Source: Cutibacterium acnes (GTDB lineage: Bacteria > Actinomycetota > Actinomycetes > Propionibacteriales > Propionibacteriaceae). Taken from it: 64,000 nucleotides of DNA. The notes beneath the pieces were generated by a model, which was not told the DNA's origin, ran no database searches, and worked only from the letters and a program-made list of their open reading frames with translations. Positions within the stretch are counted from its first letter, which is position 1. Each line of letters starts with the position of its first letter. This document shows, piece after piece, positions 47,907 to 58,557 of this stretch. A program made the position numbers and the translations under genes. The DNA lies in NCBI RefSeq assembly GCF_003030305.1, contig NZ_CP023676.1, positions 1,922,001-1,986,000 on the forward strand, read 5' to 3'.

Positions 47907-49399
47907 TACTTCTGGTCTATCTCAGCCTCGAACCTTTGCATACGACGAAGAGTCGACTCCTTGCCCAGAATCTCCATCGCCTCGAACAGCGGCGGGGACA
48001 CCCGCGAACCAGTCACAGCCACCCGAACCGGCGCAAAGGCTAGGCGGGGCTTGATGCCCATCTCGTCGCACAGTCGGGCGCGCAAGGCAGCTTGGATAGC
48101 GTCAGCGGAAAAATCGTCAAGTCCCTTGAGTACCTCAACAGCGGCATGCTGGATGTCGTCGGCTCCCGCCTTGAGCTTGGCCACGGAATCCTCATCGAAG
48201 ACCAAGGCGTCGTCGTCAGTCAGCAGGAAGGCCAGCTTGGGCAGGGCCTCGGACAACAACGTTAATCTTTCCCGAACTAGCGGCATCGCGGCGTGGATGA
48301 CACAGCGATCCTCCTGGGTCAGATCACGACCCAGAACGTGTCGCGCCTGACACATCTGGTCGGCGTAGTCGAGCACACGATCGGTGAGGACCTCAGCGTC
48401 AAGGCTGCGAATGTACTGACCGTTGAGCCAGTCCAATTTAGTGACGTCGAAGACCGGGCCGCCTGTAGAAACGTTCCCCCAATCGAACCGGGATACGAAG
48501 GAATCAAAGTCCTCCATTTCCTGGCCCTCAGCGACCGTCGGGTAAGCCAGCAATTGAAGGAAATTACGCAACGCCTCAGGCAGATAGCCTTGCTCACGGA
48601 ACCACATCAGCCGAGCAGCCGGGTTCTTACGCTTAGAAATTTTGGATTTATCAGTATTACGCAGCAGGGGCATATGAGCGAACTTCGGCGCTTCCCATCC
48701 CAGCCACTTGTAAAGCAATAGATGCTTGGGCGTTGACGAAATCCATTCCTCACCGCGCACGACGGTATCGATACCCATCAGATGATCGTCGACGACGACG
48801 GCCATGTGATAGGTCGGGAACCCGTCAGCTTTGAGGATCACCTGATCGTCAGGACGAGGAGCGCGCACCGTGCCCCGGATAAGGTCATCAAACTCCAGAT
48901 CGACATCCTCAGGAATAAGCATCCGAACCACCGGGGTCTCGGTGAAACCTGGCAGCTTAGCTCTTTCCTCTTTCGACATCCCCAGACACATCCGGTCGTA
49001 ACCAGTCTCCGGCGACTTCGCTGCAGCACGCTCCTCACGCAACTGCTTGAGCCTCTCCTGGGAGCACCAGCAACGATAGGCGTGACCGGACTCGATGAGC
49101 TTCTCAACGAGCGGTTTGTACGTGTCTAACCGCTCAGACTGCTTGTACGGCTCATACGGGCCACCGACGAGCGGGGACTCGTCAGGAGATAACCCCAGCC
49201 ACTCGAGTGTCTGATAAATCTGATCTTCCGAATCCGCCACCAGACGAGTGCGATCGGTGTCCTCGATGCGCAGCACAAACTGGCCACCGGTGCGTTGTGC
49301 CCATGCCTTGTCGAACAAGGCCATATAGGCCGTACCGACGTGAGGATCACCAGTGGGCGAGGGGGCAACGCGCGTGCGCGCGGGATGCAAATCAGTCAT
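47906..49399 (-). CDS. gltX: Glutamyl-tRNA synthetase
   Basis: It charges tRNA-Glu with glutamate. The 497 residues hold the HIGH-like site RVAPSPTGDPHVGTAYMALF (HVGT), the second class I signature KISKRKNPA (KMSKS type), and AYRCWCSQERL in the insertion domain. Length is normal. It is divergent from glnS with only 53 bases between start codons and couples to the membrane gene downstream. Confidence 0.97.
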   Translation of the reverse strand: MTDLHPARTRVAPSPTGDPHVGTAYMALFDKAWAQRTGGQFVLRIEDTDRTRLVADSEDQIYQTLEWLGLSPDESPLVGGPYEPYKQSERLDTYKPLVEKLIESGHAYRCWCSQERLKQLREERAAAKSPETGYDRMCLGMSKEERAKLPGFTETPVVRMLIPEDVDLEFDDLIRGTVRAPRPDDQVILKADGFPTYHMAVVVDDHLMGIDTVVRGEEWISSTPKHLLLYKWLGWEAPKFAHMPLLRNTDKSKISKRKNPAARLMWFREQGYLPEALRNFLQLLAYPTVAEGQEMEDFDSFVSRFDWGNVSTGGPVFDVTKLDWLNGQYIRSLDAEVLTDRVLDYADQMCQARHVLGRDLTQEDRCVIHAAMPLVRERLTLLSEALPKLAFLLTDDDALVFDEDSVAKLKAGADDIQHAAVEVLKGLDDFSADAIQAALRARLCDEMGIKPRLAFAPVRVAVTGSRVSPPLFEAMEILGKESTLRRMQRFEAEIDQK

Positions 49400-49452
49400 G
49401 ATGACACGAAGTCTATCGGGATCCGCTGACAGACTCCGGTAAAGTTCCCGCC

Positions 49453-51150
49453 ATGGCAGAACCTACTGGAAACCCGGCTGAGTCCAGCTCGGACTTCATT
49501 CATCAGGTTGTTCGCGCGGACATCCAACAGGACACCTACGGCGGGCGCGTCCAGACCCGGTTCCCACCTGAGCCTAACGGCTACCTCCACATTGGCCACG
49601 CGAAGGCCATCGTCACCGATTTCGGCGTTGCCGAGGATTTCGGCGGCACCTGCAACCTGAGACTTGATGATACTAATCCAGGCACCGAGGAAACCGAGTA
49701 TGTCGAGTCGATCATTGCAGACATTGAGTGGTTAGGCTACTCCCCGGCCCACGTTGTCCACGCGTCGGACTATTTCGAGCAGCTTTACGAGTGGGCGAAA
49801 TACCTCGTACGTGAGGGACTGGCCTACGTTGACGACCAGTCCCCCGAAACTATCCGTGAGCAACGCGGCGGCTACGGTAAGCCGGGCATTGAAAGTCCCT
49901 ATCGCAACCGTCCTGCCGAAGAATCCCTTAACCTGTTGAGGCGGATGCGTGCCGGGGAATTCCCCGACGGTTCCCGCTGCCTGCGTGCCCGCATCGATAT
50001 GCAGGCCGAAAATATGTGGCTGCGCGACCCAGTCATGTACCGGATCCGCCACCAAGCCCACCACTCCACCGGTACCGAGTGGTGCATCTACCCCACGTAT
50101 GACTGGGCACATGGTCAGTCTGACGCTATTGAGGGCGTGACTCACTCGTTGTGCTCCCTAGAATTCAACAGTCATCGTCCGCTCTACGACTGGTTCCTTT
50201 CCCACTTGCCTCTGGACGGCCCTGCCCCCAAGCAGCGCGAATTTGCCCGTCTCGAGTTGACCCACACCATCACCTCGAAGCGCCGGCTCAAGTCCCTAGT
50301 AACCAACAACATCGTTGACGGATGGGATGATCCGCGCATGCCCACCCTGCGCGGTATGCGTCGCCGTGGATACCCAGCAGCCGCCATTCGAGCCTTCTGC
50401 CAGGCCGTCGGCACTACCAAGAACAACTCGGTCAAGGCCATTGAGGAGTTTGAGTCCTTCGTGCGCCGCGAGCTCAACGCCACCGCTCAGCGGCGCATGG
50501 CTGTGTTGCACCCCCTCAAGCTTGTCCTTGACGGCTGGCCGACTGACGACGACGGCAACCCGGTGGTGGAATGGTTCCAGCTGGTCAATAATCCGGAGAA
50601 TCCTGACGACGGCACCCGTCGCGTCCCCTTCACCGGAGAGCTCTGGATTGAGGCCGATGATTTCCGCGAGGACCCTCCCCGCAAATTCTTCCGCCTCTCC
50701 CCCGGACATGAGGTGCGCCTGCGCGGCGCCTATCTGGTGACAGCCACCGACGTCGTCAAAAATCCTGACGGAACTATTGCTGAGGTTCACGCCAGTTACG
50801 ACCCGCAATCGCGCGGCGGAACCGCCCCTGACGGCCGCAAAGTGAAGTCGACGATGCACTGGGTTTCGGCTGGCCATGCCATTCCCGTGACAGCCAACCT
50901 GTACGACCGCTTATTCAGCGCTGAGATTCCTGGGTCGCAGACCGGGGAAGCCCTTGACGATCTCAACCCACATTCCCGCGAAACACTCACCGAGGTCATG
51001 GCCGAACCGGCCCTGGCCAATGTGGCTCCGGGCGAGGTAGTGCAATTCGAGAGACTGGGATACTTCGCTGCAGATCACGACACCGCCGTGTTCCATCGCA
51101 CCGTCGGTCTGCGTGACGAATGGGCCCAGCTACAAAAGCGCCAGGCCTGA
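49453..51150 (+). CDS. glnS: Glutaminyl-tRNA synthetase
   Basis: GlnRS charges tRNA-Gln directly. The 565 residues show TRFPPEPNGYLHIGHAKAIV (HIGH site), NLRLDDTNPGTEETEYVESI, YPTYDWAHGQSDAIEGVTHS and ITSKRRLKSLV (KMSKS type), with the GlnRS C-terminal anticodon barrels (AVLHPLKLVLDGW). Many actinobacteria lack GlnRS and use mischarging plus GatCAB, so this gene next to gltX is notable. Its nearest relatives are the GlnRS proteins of gamma-proteobacteria and eukaryotes by family history, which suggests old transfer. Confidence 0.96.
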   Translation: MAEPTGNPAESSSDFIHQVVRADIQQDTYGGRVQTRFPPEPNGYLHIGHAKAIVTDFGVAEDFGGTCNLRLDDTNPGTEETEYVESIIADIEWLGYSPAHVVHASDYFEQLYEWAKYLVREGLAYVDDQSPETIREQRGGYGKPGIESPYRNRPAEESLNLLRRMRAGEFPDGSRCLRARIDMQAENMWLRDPVMYRIRHQAHHSTGTEWCIYPTYDWAHGQSDAIEGVTHSLCSLEFNSHRPLYDWFLSHLPLDGPAPKQREFARLELTHTITSKRRLKSLVTNNIVDGWDDPRMPTLRGMRRRGYPAAAIRAFCQAVGTTKNNSVKAIEEFESFVRRELNATAQRRMAVLHPLKLVLDGWPTDDDGNPVVEWFQLVNNPENPDDGTRRVPFTGELWIEADDFREDPPRKFFRLSPGHEVRLRGAYLVTATDVVKNPDGTIAEVHASYDPQSRGGTAPDGRKVKSTMHWVSAGHAIPVTANLYDRLFSAEIPGSQTGEALDDLNPHSRETLTEVMAEPALANVAPGEVVQFERLGYFAADHDTAVFHRTVGLRDEWAQLQKRQA

Positions 51151-51252
51151 CCAGACAGTGTTGCCGACAAAAATCCATCGATTTGTTCCCCAACGCTCAC
51201 CTCATTCGGTAACGATGGTGTCGCTTCCCAACCCGTTGGAAAGACGCCATCT

Positions 51253-53198
51253 ATGCATGACAACCCCCTTGGTACGAACCTGTCGCGCCGCGCCCTGCTG
51301 GCCGGCTCGCTGGGAGCTGGACTCACCATGACAGCAGTTGACCGCTCCCTCGCATCACCGACCTCCACAGTTTCAGACTCCACGTTCAGCACGGCGGCGC
51401 TAACAGTGTTGGCGACGACCGATATCCACGGTCATGTCTTCGACTGGGATTACTTCGCTGACGCTGCCTTTCCGCCTTCGGATAAGGGGCGTTCCTCGGC
51501 TCCCTTGGGTGTAAGCCGCGTGGCCACGATCGCGAAACAGGTCCGCGCGGAGCAAGGCGCCGACTCTGTCGTCATGCTCGACAACGGCGACACCATCCAG
51601 GGCACCCCGCTGACATACCTTTCAGCGAAGCAACCCGAAAAGCTCGGTCACGATGAGGTCATGGCTCGCGCCTTCAACCTGGTAGGATATGACGCTGCAA
51701 ATATCGGCAATCATGAGTTCAATTACGGGGTCGCAGAACTGTTCCGCTACCACAACGACCTCAAGGCCCCGCTGCTATGCGCCAACGTCATTGATGTCAA
51801 AACCGGCAAGCCCCTCACCCAGGGCAGCCTCATGCTGACCAAAAACGTTGCCGGTCACGAGGTGAAGGTTGGCATAGTCGCGGTCACTACCCCGGCTCAA
51901 TGGTGTGGGACAAGGCAAACCTGGTCGGCAAGGTCGATATCGCTGATCCAGTCAAGTCCGCCGCTCGATACTCAGTACGTCTTCGCAAAGATGGTGCCGA
52001 CGTCGTCGTCGTGCTCATTCATGCCGGGCTCTCCGAGGTTCAGGCTGCCCCGGTTTACCACGGGTTGCCCGAGAATAACGCCACCGTGTTGGCAAAGTCT
52101 GTTCCCGAGGTTGACCTGGTTGTCATCGGTCACACCCATCAGGACGACCCCGTTGAGATTGTTGACGGCATCTCAGGGCACAAGGTCGTCATCACTCAGC
52201 CCGACTACTGGGCTCGTTCGGTATCTCAAGTGACGATTCCGCTGAATTTCTCCGCCACCAAGGCCACGATCCGCCACGATCAGATCACGGTCAGGCCGCG
52301 TTACACCCGCGATGTTGAGGAGGACACAGAGTTCGCCTCCGACTCCCAACTACAGACCGACCACAAGGCCACCGTCAGGTACGTCAACTCAGTTGTTGCC
52401 ACCTCGACGGAGACGCTGACAACTGAGCGTTCGATGGTCGAAGACACCCCGATCCTCGACTTCATCGGCAAGGTCGAGGCCGACACCGTTGCCAAGGCGA
52501 TCAAGGGCGGCACATATAACGGCATCCCGGTCATCGCCCAGGTGTCACCGTTCTCCCGCACTGCGGCCTTCCCGAAAGGTGACGTCAAGATCAAGGACAT
52601 CGCCGGGCTGTACGTCTTTGACAACACGTTGGCCGGAATCCTGCTTACCGGTAAGCAGCTCAAGGACTACCTGGAGTACTCCGCGAAGTACTTCAAGCAG
52701 GTCAAGAAAGGGGCCGCCGTCAATCCGGCTCCGGCCAGCGAAGGCGGCGACACTCAGGCCGATTACCAGGGCAAGCCGGTATGGGATTACAACTATGACG
52801 CCGTTACTGGGGTCACGTACTCCATCGATATTTCCCGGCCGGTCGGCGCGCGTATCCTGGGCTTGTCGTGGCAGGGTAGGCCGGTCGCTCATGACCAGAG
52901 GTTCGTGCTGGCCATCAATAACTATCGCATGAGCGGTGGCGGGGATTACCCGCACGTGACCGAAGCTCCAGTCGTCTGGGACGAGATCCTCGAGATTCGC
53001 CAGCTACTCATCGATACTGCCATGGCAATGAAGACGATCGATCCGAAGGACTTTTTCGATCGCAACTGGTTCCTCACCACGACCGGCGAGACATGGCCAA
53101 GCAGCGGCAAGCCAGGTGACGGCGGCACATCTGGTGGGTCCCAACCGGGATCTGGCTCTCCCAATCATCCGACAACCCTGCCCGGCACTGGCGTCTGA
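51253..53198 (+). pseudogene. Secreted 5'-nucleotidase / cyclic-nucleotide phosphodiesterase with one frameshift, ending in LPGTGV
   Basis: The first frame from ATG 51253 has a twin-arginine-like signal (SRRALLAGSLGAGLTM) and the metallophosphoesterase start: LATTDIHGHVFDWDYF, MLDNGDTIQGTP, IGNHEFNYG. At about 51892, after GIVAVTTP, the frame is lost; the second frame continues without gap as MVWDKANLVGKVDIAD, VVIGHTHQDD, and the C-terminal nucleotidase domain with NNYRMSGGGDYP, to 53198. A single missing base in the ccccggc stretch explains it. The end is a Gly/Ser/Pro linker and LPGTGV, then stop. The intact enzyme would cut extracellular nucleotides to feed purine or phosphate uptake. Confidence 0.85.
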
Positions 53199-53217
53199 CT
53201 ACGTGTGAACATTGTTA

Positions 53218-53250
53218 AGCCTCGGCCCACCTCAAAGGTAGGCCGAGGCT
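53218..53250 (+). terminator. Terminator after the nucleotidase gene
   Basis: Arms agcctcggcc and ggccgaggct (10 bp) with a 13-base loop, followed by cttctt, 20 bases after the stop. Confidence 0.8.
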
Positions 53251-53275
53251 CTTCTTATCCGGGCAACGTGGAAGA

Positions 53276-55069
53276 GTGCGATCATGGCAGGTAAAGACCG
53301 CACGTCGTCGATACTGGAAGGATGTAGCGCTGACTACCCAAATCGTCCCGTGGGTTCCTAAGCATGGGTACCCGGCTCGGCTGGCCAACCGGAGTTGGCC
53401 GGCGAAAGTACTGCGCCGTGCCAGCATCGTTGGCCTCATCTTTGCCCTGTTCGGTCTATGGACGGCTTTAACGCCCTCACTGGTTCCCCGGACGTGGTGG
53501 ATGGTTGCGGTCAATGTGTGGTTATCAACACTCTTTGCATACGGGATCGGCGGATTCATTGGCCGAATCTCGCGATGGTTAGCAGAGATCACTCGGTTAC
53601 ATGTGACAGTGTCGACCAGCGCCGTGCGAGGGATTCGACGTAGTTGGTATGCAATCCTCACCCTTATATCGCTCGGAATGTTCATATGGTGCACCCGACA
53701 GCAACGTTCTGTATCCGACGCTGTCGGGCTGCCACGTAAGGTGTGGTTCGCGCAGACGGTCGGGGTATTGACGGGCCTCGTCTTCTTCGTCACAACAGTG
53801 CTACTTATGCGTTTCATCGCTCACGGCATCCGAACTCTGTACACCGGTGTGCACCGTTTCATCGCCCAGCCAGTTCTCGCCGTCGTTGTCGTTGCTTTAA
53901 GCGTGGCTTTACTGCTCTGGGCGACCAATAACGTCATCGTGAGAACCACCGCCAACGGCGTCGCCCATGTCATGGCACAGACGAATGCCCAAACAGCAGC
54001 CGGACGCACCCCGCCGACGTCTCCCCTGAGGTCTGGCTCCCCGGCTTCCCTCCAGACCTGGGACGGACTGGGCCGAGAAGGCAAAGACGTCGTCACCGAC
54101 GGGCCGAGCGCCGCCATGATCAGCGATGTCATGGGGAAACCGGCGAAGGAGCCAATCCGGGTATATGCCGGACTCAATGCCCAACGTGATTACACCGCGG
54201 AGGCTCGTGGCGTGCTCGCTGAGCTCATTCGCACCGGAGCGTTTCACCGTAAGGTGCTCGTCATTCAGAACGGCACGGGTTCCGGCTGGGTGGAGGAATG
54301 GTCAGTGTCTGCGGTCGAATATTTGACCCGCGGCGACTGCGCCACCGCCACCATGCAGTACTCGTACTTAGGCAGCGTCGGGGCCTTCCTCCTTGACCGC
54401 GAATCACCAAAGCAGGGAGCCCGAGCACTGTTCACCATCATCTATAACTACTGGAAGACACTTGATCCGCAGACTCGTCCCAAGCTCTACACCAGCGGGG
54501 TATCTCTGGGGTCCTTCGGAGGGCAGGCAGCCTTTGCGTCGATCAATGACATGGTGTCGAAGGTCGATGGCGCTGTGTGGGTGGGCACGCCCGGTTTCAC
54601 ACCAATTTGGAAGGACCTCGAAAAGCATCGACGGGAAGGGTCTCCCGAAATCGTCCCAGTGATTGGCAATGGCCGGGTTGTACGTTTCATAGGCAATCCA
54701 CGCGAAATCACTCATGATCACTGGGGAGCCCCCTACCCACCCTGGCGTTCACACACCCGCATTGCCTATGTCCAGCATCCTTCAGACCCAGTGACGTGGT
54801 GGTCCCCTGAGATGATTTGGGCTGAACCCGACTGGATGCGCGAGAGAGCTGGCAACGACGTCAATCCCCACATTCTGTGGACACCGTGGTCAAGTTTTTG
54901 GCAGGTAACCGCCGACATGACCCTAGCGACGACCCCACCAGGCGGCCACGGTCACAATTACCACAGCGAGTTCATCCCCATCTGGGCTGCTGTGTTGGGG
55001 ATTTCCTGCGACGACAACACCGTGGCCGCGGTCGCCAAGGCAATTCCTAAGACGTCAGCCCCTCGGTAA
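53276..55069 (+). CDS. Membrane alpha/beta-hydrolase (Abhydrolase_9 type)
   Basis: The 597-residue protein has four or five membrane segments in the first 230 residues and a soluble alpha/beta-hydrolase domain after residue 260, the layout of the Abhydrolase_9_N plus Abhydrolase_9 family common in actinobacteria. Blocks are RVYAGLNAQRDYTAEARGVL, VLVIQNGTGSGWVEEWSVSA, the nucleophile elbow TSGVSLGSFGG (G-x-S-x-G) and VQHPSDPVTWW with a likely acid residue; a C-terminal His in GGHGHNYHSEF completes a triad. The substrate is unknown; related proteins are proposed lipases or esterases. GTG 53276 has weak ribosome-site support, so the true start may be a little downstream. No close operon partner. 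Confidence 0.8.
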   Translation: MRSWQVKTARRRYWKDVALTTQIVPWVPKHGYPARLANRSWPAKVLRRASIVGLIFALFGLWTALTPSLVPRTWWMVAVNVWLSTLFAYGIGGFIGRISRWLAEITRLHVTVSTSAVRGIRRSWYAILTLISLGMFIWCTRQQRSVSDAVGLPRKVWFAQTVGVLTGLVFFVTTVLLMRFIAHGIRTLYTGVHRFIAQPVLAVVVVALSVALLLWATNNVIVRTTANGVAHVMAQTNAQTAAGRTPPTSPLRSGSPASLQTWDGLGREGKDVVTDGPSAAMISDVMGKPAKEPIRVYAGLNAQRDYTAEARGVLAELIRTGAFHRKVLVIQNGTGSGWVEEWSVSAVEYLTRGDCATATMQYSYLGSVGAFLLDRESPKQGARALFTIIYNYWKTLDPQTRPKLYTSGVSLGSFGGQAAFASINDMVSKVDGAVWVGTPGFTPIWKDLEKHRREGSPEIVPVIGNGRVVRFIGNPREITHDHWGAPYPPWRSHTRIAYVQHPSDPVTWWSPEMIWAEPDWMRERAGNDVNPHILWTPWSSFWQVTADMTLATTPPGGHGHNYHSEFIPIWAAVLGISCDDNTVAAVAKAIPKTSAPR

Positions 55070-55141
55070 CAGGCGGGGGCTACCCGGATGTACTTTGCTG
55101 CCTATTGCCAAGTAAGCAGAATTTATCTGTATTCACATGCG

Positions 55142-55175
55142 ACGAGGCCCGTTCCCCTAGGGGAACGGGCCTCGT
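55142..55175. terminator. 17-bp perfect palindromic terminator after tuf
   Basis: acgaggcccgttcccct meets its exact complement with no spacer, 18 bases after the tuf stop. It also lies 70 bases after the convergent hydrolase gene and can serve both directions. Confidence 0.88.
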
Positions 55176-55192
55176 GAAAAGCTCAGATCACA

Positions 55193-56386
55193 TCACTTGA
55201 TGATCTTGGTGACTCGACCAGCACCGACGGTGCGGCCGCCCTCACGGATAGCGAACTTGAGCTGATCCTCCATGGCAACCGGGTGAATCAGGTGCACAGT
55301 CATGTCGGTGTTGTCGCCAGGCATGACCATCTCGGTGCCCTCGGGGAGCTCAACAGTGCCAGTCACGTCCGTGGTACGGAAGTAGAACTGGGGGCTGTAG
55401 TGGGAGAAGAACGGCTTGTGGCGGCCACCCTCATCCTTCTTGAGGACGTAGACCTGGCCCTCGAAGTCGGTGTGGGGGGTGGTGGAACCAGGCTTGGAGA
55501 GGACCATGCCGCGAACGACATCCTCCTTCTTGGTGCCACGGAGCAGAACGCCGACGTTCTCACCAGCGCGGCCCTCGTCGAGGATCTTGCGGAACATCTC
55601 GACACCGGTAACGGTGGTCTTCTGGGTCTTCTCGTGGATACCGACGATCTCGACCTCTTCGCCAGTCTTGACGACGCCGCGCTCGACACGACCGGTGACA
55701 ACGGTGCCACGGCCGGTGATGGTGAAGACGTCCTCGATCGGCATAAGGAAGGGCTTGTCGAGATCGCGCTCAGGCTGCGGGATGTACTCGTCCACGGCGT
55801 CCATGAGGTCGAGGATCGACTGGGTCCACTTCTCATCACCCTGGAGGGCCTGGAAGGCGGAGATGCGAACGACAGGGCAGTTGTCGCCGTCGAACTCCTG
55901 CGAGGTCAGCAGCTCGCGGACCTCCATCTCGACGAGCTCAATGAGCTCCTCATCGTCAACCATGTCGCACTTGTTGAGGGCGACGACGATGGCGGGCACG
56001 CCCACCTGACGAGCGAGCAGAACGTGCTCGCGAGTCTGAGGCATCGGGCCGTCGGTAGCAGCAACCACGAGGATGGCGCCGTCCATCTGAGCAGCACCGG
56101 TGATCATGTTCTTGACGTAGTCAGCGTGCCCAGGGCAGTCGACGTGAGCGTAGTGACGCTTCTCGGTCTGGTACTCGATGTGAGCGATCGAAATGGTGAT
56201 GCCGCGCTGACGCTCCTCGGGAGCCTTGTCGATCTGGTCGAACGGCGACTCCTCGTTCAGCTCCGGGTACTTGTCGTGCAGCACCTTGGAGATCGCCGCG
56301 GTGAGGGTCGTCTTGCCGTGGTCGATGTGTCCGATGGTGCCGATGTTGCAGTGCGGCTTGGTCCGCTCGAACTTGGCCTTTGCCAC
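55193..56386 (-). CDS. tuf: Elongation factor Tu
   Basis: EF-Tu brings aminoacyl-tRNA to the ribosome. The 397 residues show [10 protein letters not shown] (P-loop), [28 protein letters not shown], the guanine-specific NKCD, and the three-domain layout ending [10 protein letters not shown]. It lies about 3.8 kb from fusA with two envelope genes between, and ends at its own palindrome, so it is a separate transcript. The 268 bases before it hold no gene except its promoter and leader. Confidence 0.99.
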   Translation of the reverse strand: MAKAKFERTKPHCNIGTIGHIDHGKTTLTAAISKVLHDKYPELNEESPFDQIDKAPEERQRGITISIAHIEYQTEKRHYAHVDCPGHADYVKNMITGAAQMDGAILVVAATDGPMPQTREHVLLARQVGVPAIVVALNKCDMVDDEELIELVEMEVRELLTSQEFDGDNCPVVRISAFQALQGDEKWTQSILDLMDAVDEYIPQPERDLDKPFLMPIEDVFTITGRGTVVTGRVERGVVKTGEEVEIVGIHEKTQKTTVTGVEMFRKILDEGRAGENVGVLLRGTKKEDVVRGMVLSKPGSTTPHTDFEGQVYVLKKDEGGRHKPFFSHYSPQFYFRTTDVTGTVELPEGTEMVMPGDNTDMTVHLIHPVAMEDQLKFAIREGGRTVGAGRVTKIIK

Positions 56387-56654
56387 TGGGGCTCCTTCTG
56401 GAATGTCGCCCGCTTGTGCACGGGACGCGTCATGTGGATATTCCTGGGAGGTTCCCAGGAACGTTTCTGGACGGGCCCCCGACCAGAGGTCAGGGAACTT
56501 GTCTTATTATTCTGCACGCGCCCAGGGATAGTCAAACCAGGTTTTCCCCTCCTGCTGGCCGCAACGCGCCAGCCGCTGCCACGACTGCACGCCGGATCCA
56601 TGACCCGACGCGCTACGTGGCAGCGGGCACCTCCATCGCTGGAGGAAAGGGCGC

Positions 56655-58557
56655 TTACTGCAGATCGTTTTCTGTCCACTGGCCACCGCCACTACGGTCA
56701 GGGGGGTATCCGCCCGGCGACGGAGGCACCGGAGCGCCGGGCTGTGATGGCCATTGCTGATTCTGCGGTGTTTGACCCTGCGCAGGAATTCGGTACTGCC
56801 CGTTCTGAGCAGCCTGCTGACGCGCAGCCTCAGCACGCTTCTTACGCCATGCCCGAATAGCATCGCGCTTGAAGTAGGCCAGAACAGCAGCGGCGACAAT
56901 GAGAACCCCGATAACGACCGCGGCAACGACAGGACCGGTCCGCAGGGTACTCGCACGGGTGCGGAACACCGTAGATTCGCCGGGTGTCCACGTCTTTTCG
57001 GAGCTGCCATCATCGAACTTGCCGTGATCGGTGATGATCTTTATTTCGCCTCTCGGCATCCAGTCCAGGGGGGGTGATCACGATCATCCAGTGGTTCTTG
57101 AACGTCGTCGGCTTCAGTTCGTTCTCTACGACCAGGGGAGAATCGCTCCCCGAGTACTTCTTACTGAAGGTGAGCGCGTCGTCGGCGCTCCCCCTGACCG
57201 TGTACTGGGTGGTGCTCTTGTCGGATTTTTGCTCGACCGACCAGTTCCTGACACCCCGGAGCAGTTTTTTGACCTCCTCCTTGTTGTCCCCCAGGACAGC
57301 ATTGTCGAAGGTCAGATTGGCCTCGTACGAGACCTCTTTCCCCGGGTTAAGGTGTATCGCTGTACTGGTCTTCTTGGTCTCCAGCGGCACATCCAACGTC
57401 AAAGGCGCGTCGCCCCTGATGATCTGAGTGCTCGTCTGACCCTCGTCCGATGGCGCAGAAGAGTCCTCATCCACCCACTGCGAAGGGTGGGTGACCACCA
57501 TCACCGGGTCCCCGGCGTCGCGGGAGCAGATAGCCGAGCAGGAGACCTGACTAGTCAAGGACAGCGGGATCACGAATGCCGCTGTTGCCCCACTGCTCGG
57601 GTCGCTCTGCTTCGCCTGTCCGGGGGAGATCTTCAAACTGCCAGACTTGTTGCCGAGAGCCTGAGCGACCCTCTTGTCGACCTCATCCAGAGAGCCGGCC
57701 TTGATGGTGACCTTCTTGCCCACTGGGTAGGTCGACGAGAGCCGTTGGCGCACATTCTCAGGCAGGTCGTCACTCTTCGCGTCGGCGGCCTCACCATTGC
57801 CATCCTTGGTGACCTGGTCTAGGAAAGCTTTGACCTTATTCTCCTTGTCAGCGCCCCAGGCCTGCTCGGAGAAGTACCAGACAACGGCACCGACGTCCTT
57901 CATGCTCTTGAAGTTCAGCTGAACGACAACCTGGTCGAAACCGTTGTCAGCCACGTGCTCGATGTCCAGCGGCGTCTGCGAGGTGAAGTTCTTGCCTCCG
58001 ATCGTCAACGTCATGTTGTTCTCGGAGTCGAGGACGTTCCCAACGTTGCCGGAATCGACGATTCCGTCCTGTTCCAAACCGTCCGGCAACCACTCAAGAA
58101 GGTCATGGGACGTGAAGTTCTCCTTGCCGACGACTCCGTTAGCCAACGGGGTGTTGATGTTCTGGATGTCAGAAGTCGGATCCTTGGAGCCGCCAATGAT
58201 GGCACGCACCTTGGTGAGGTAGTCCTGGGGACTAGAAAAGTCGAGCTGGAAGGAGGCAACCATCGACTTTCCCTGCATGTGCAAGCCGTTGTACGTCAGC
58301 TGCGAGGGAACATGCTTCTTGATACTTGCGTCATAGACGCTCAATGGCTTGGCAAACATCTGCTTGGCTTCGTCGGAATCGTCATTGGTGAAGGTCACCG
58401 TCAAGCTCCGGGAACCCGAACCATCGTCGTTGACCTTGAGCGTTGTACCTATGACAGCACCGCACCCCGACAACACGAAGGCCATCGCCACGCACAGTGC
58501 CACGATGCCACGTCGCATTGGCGCGCTAAGACGCCGCTCGCTCACCGTCGGACTCAT
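56655..58557 (-). pseudogene. LppM-like lipoprotein, frameshifted at a C7 run
   Basis: From ATG 58557 (515 residues in the first frame): signal peptide with lipobox LSGC, then LKVNDDGSGSRSLTVTF, the LppM (DUF3153-like) opening, and repeats of that domain. After HWMIVITPP the frame breaks at 57066-57072, where seven C (plus-strand G) stand, and stops at 57010. With six C the frame would read ITPLDWMPRGEIKIITDHGK and go on to 56655: a linker, a membrane segment (VVAAVVIGVLIVAAAVLAYF), KRDAIRAWRKKR and a Pro/Gln-rich cytoplasmic tail. LppM proteins of mycobacteria affect phagosome handling; here the role is unknown. The start overlaps the next upstream gene by 4 bases (ATGA). A seven-base run could also slip in living cells. 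Confidence 0.75.

Noticed and set aside
55283-56860. A 525-codon open frame antisense to tuf
   Set aside because: It is the mirror of a highly biased GC-rich gene; the same effect gives long antisense frames over rpsK, rpoA, rpsC, rplB and fusA.
56655-57059. A separate 134-residue membrane protein gene
   Set aside because: It continues the LppM-like gene across a C7 run and lacks its own ribosome site; it is the tail of that gene.
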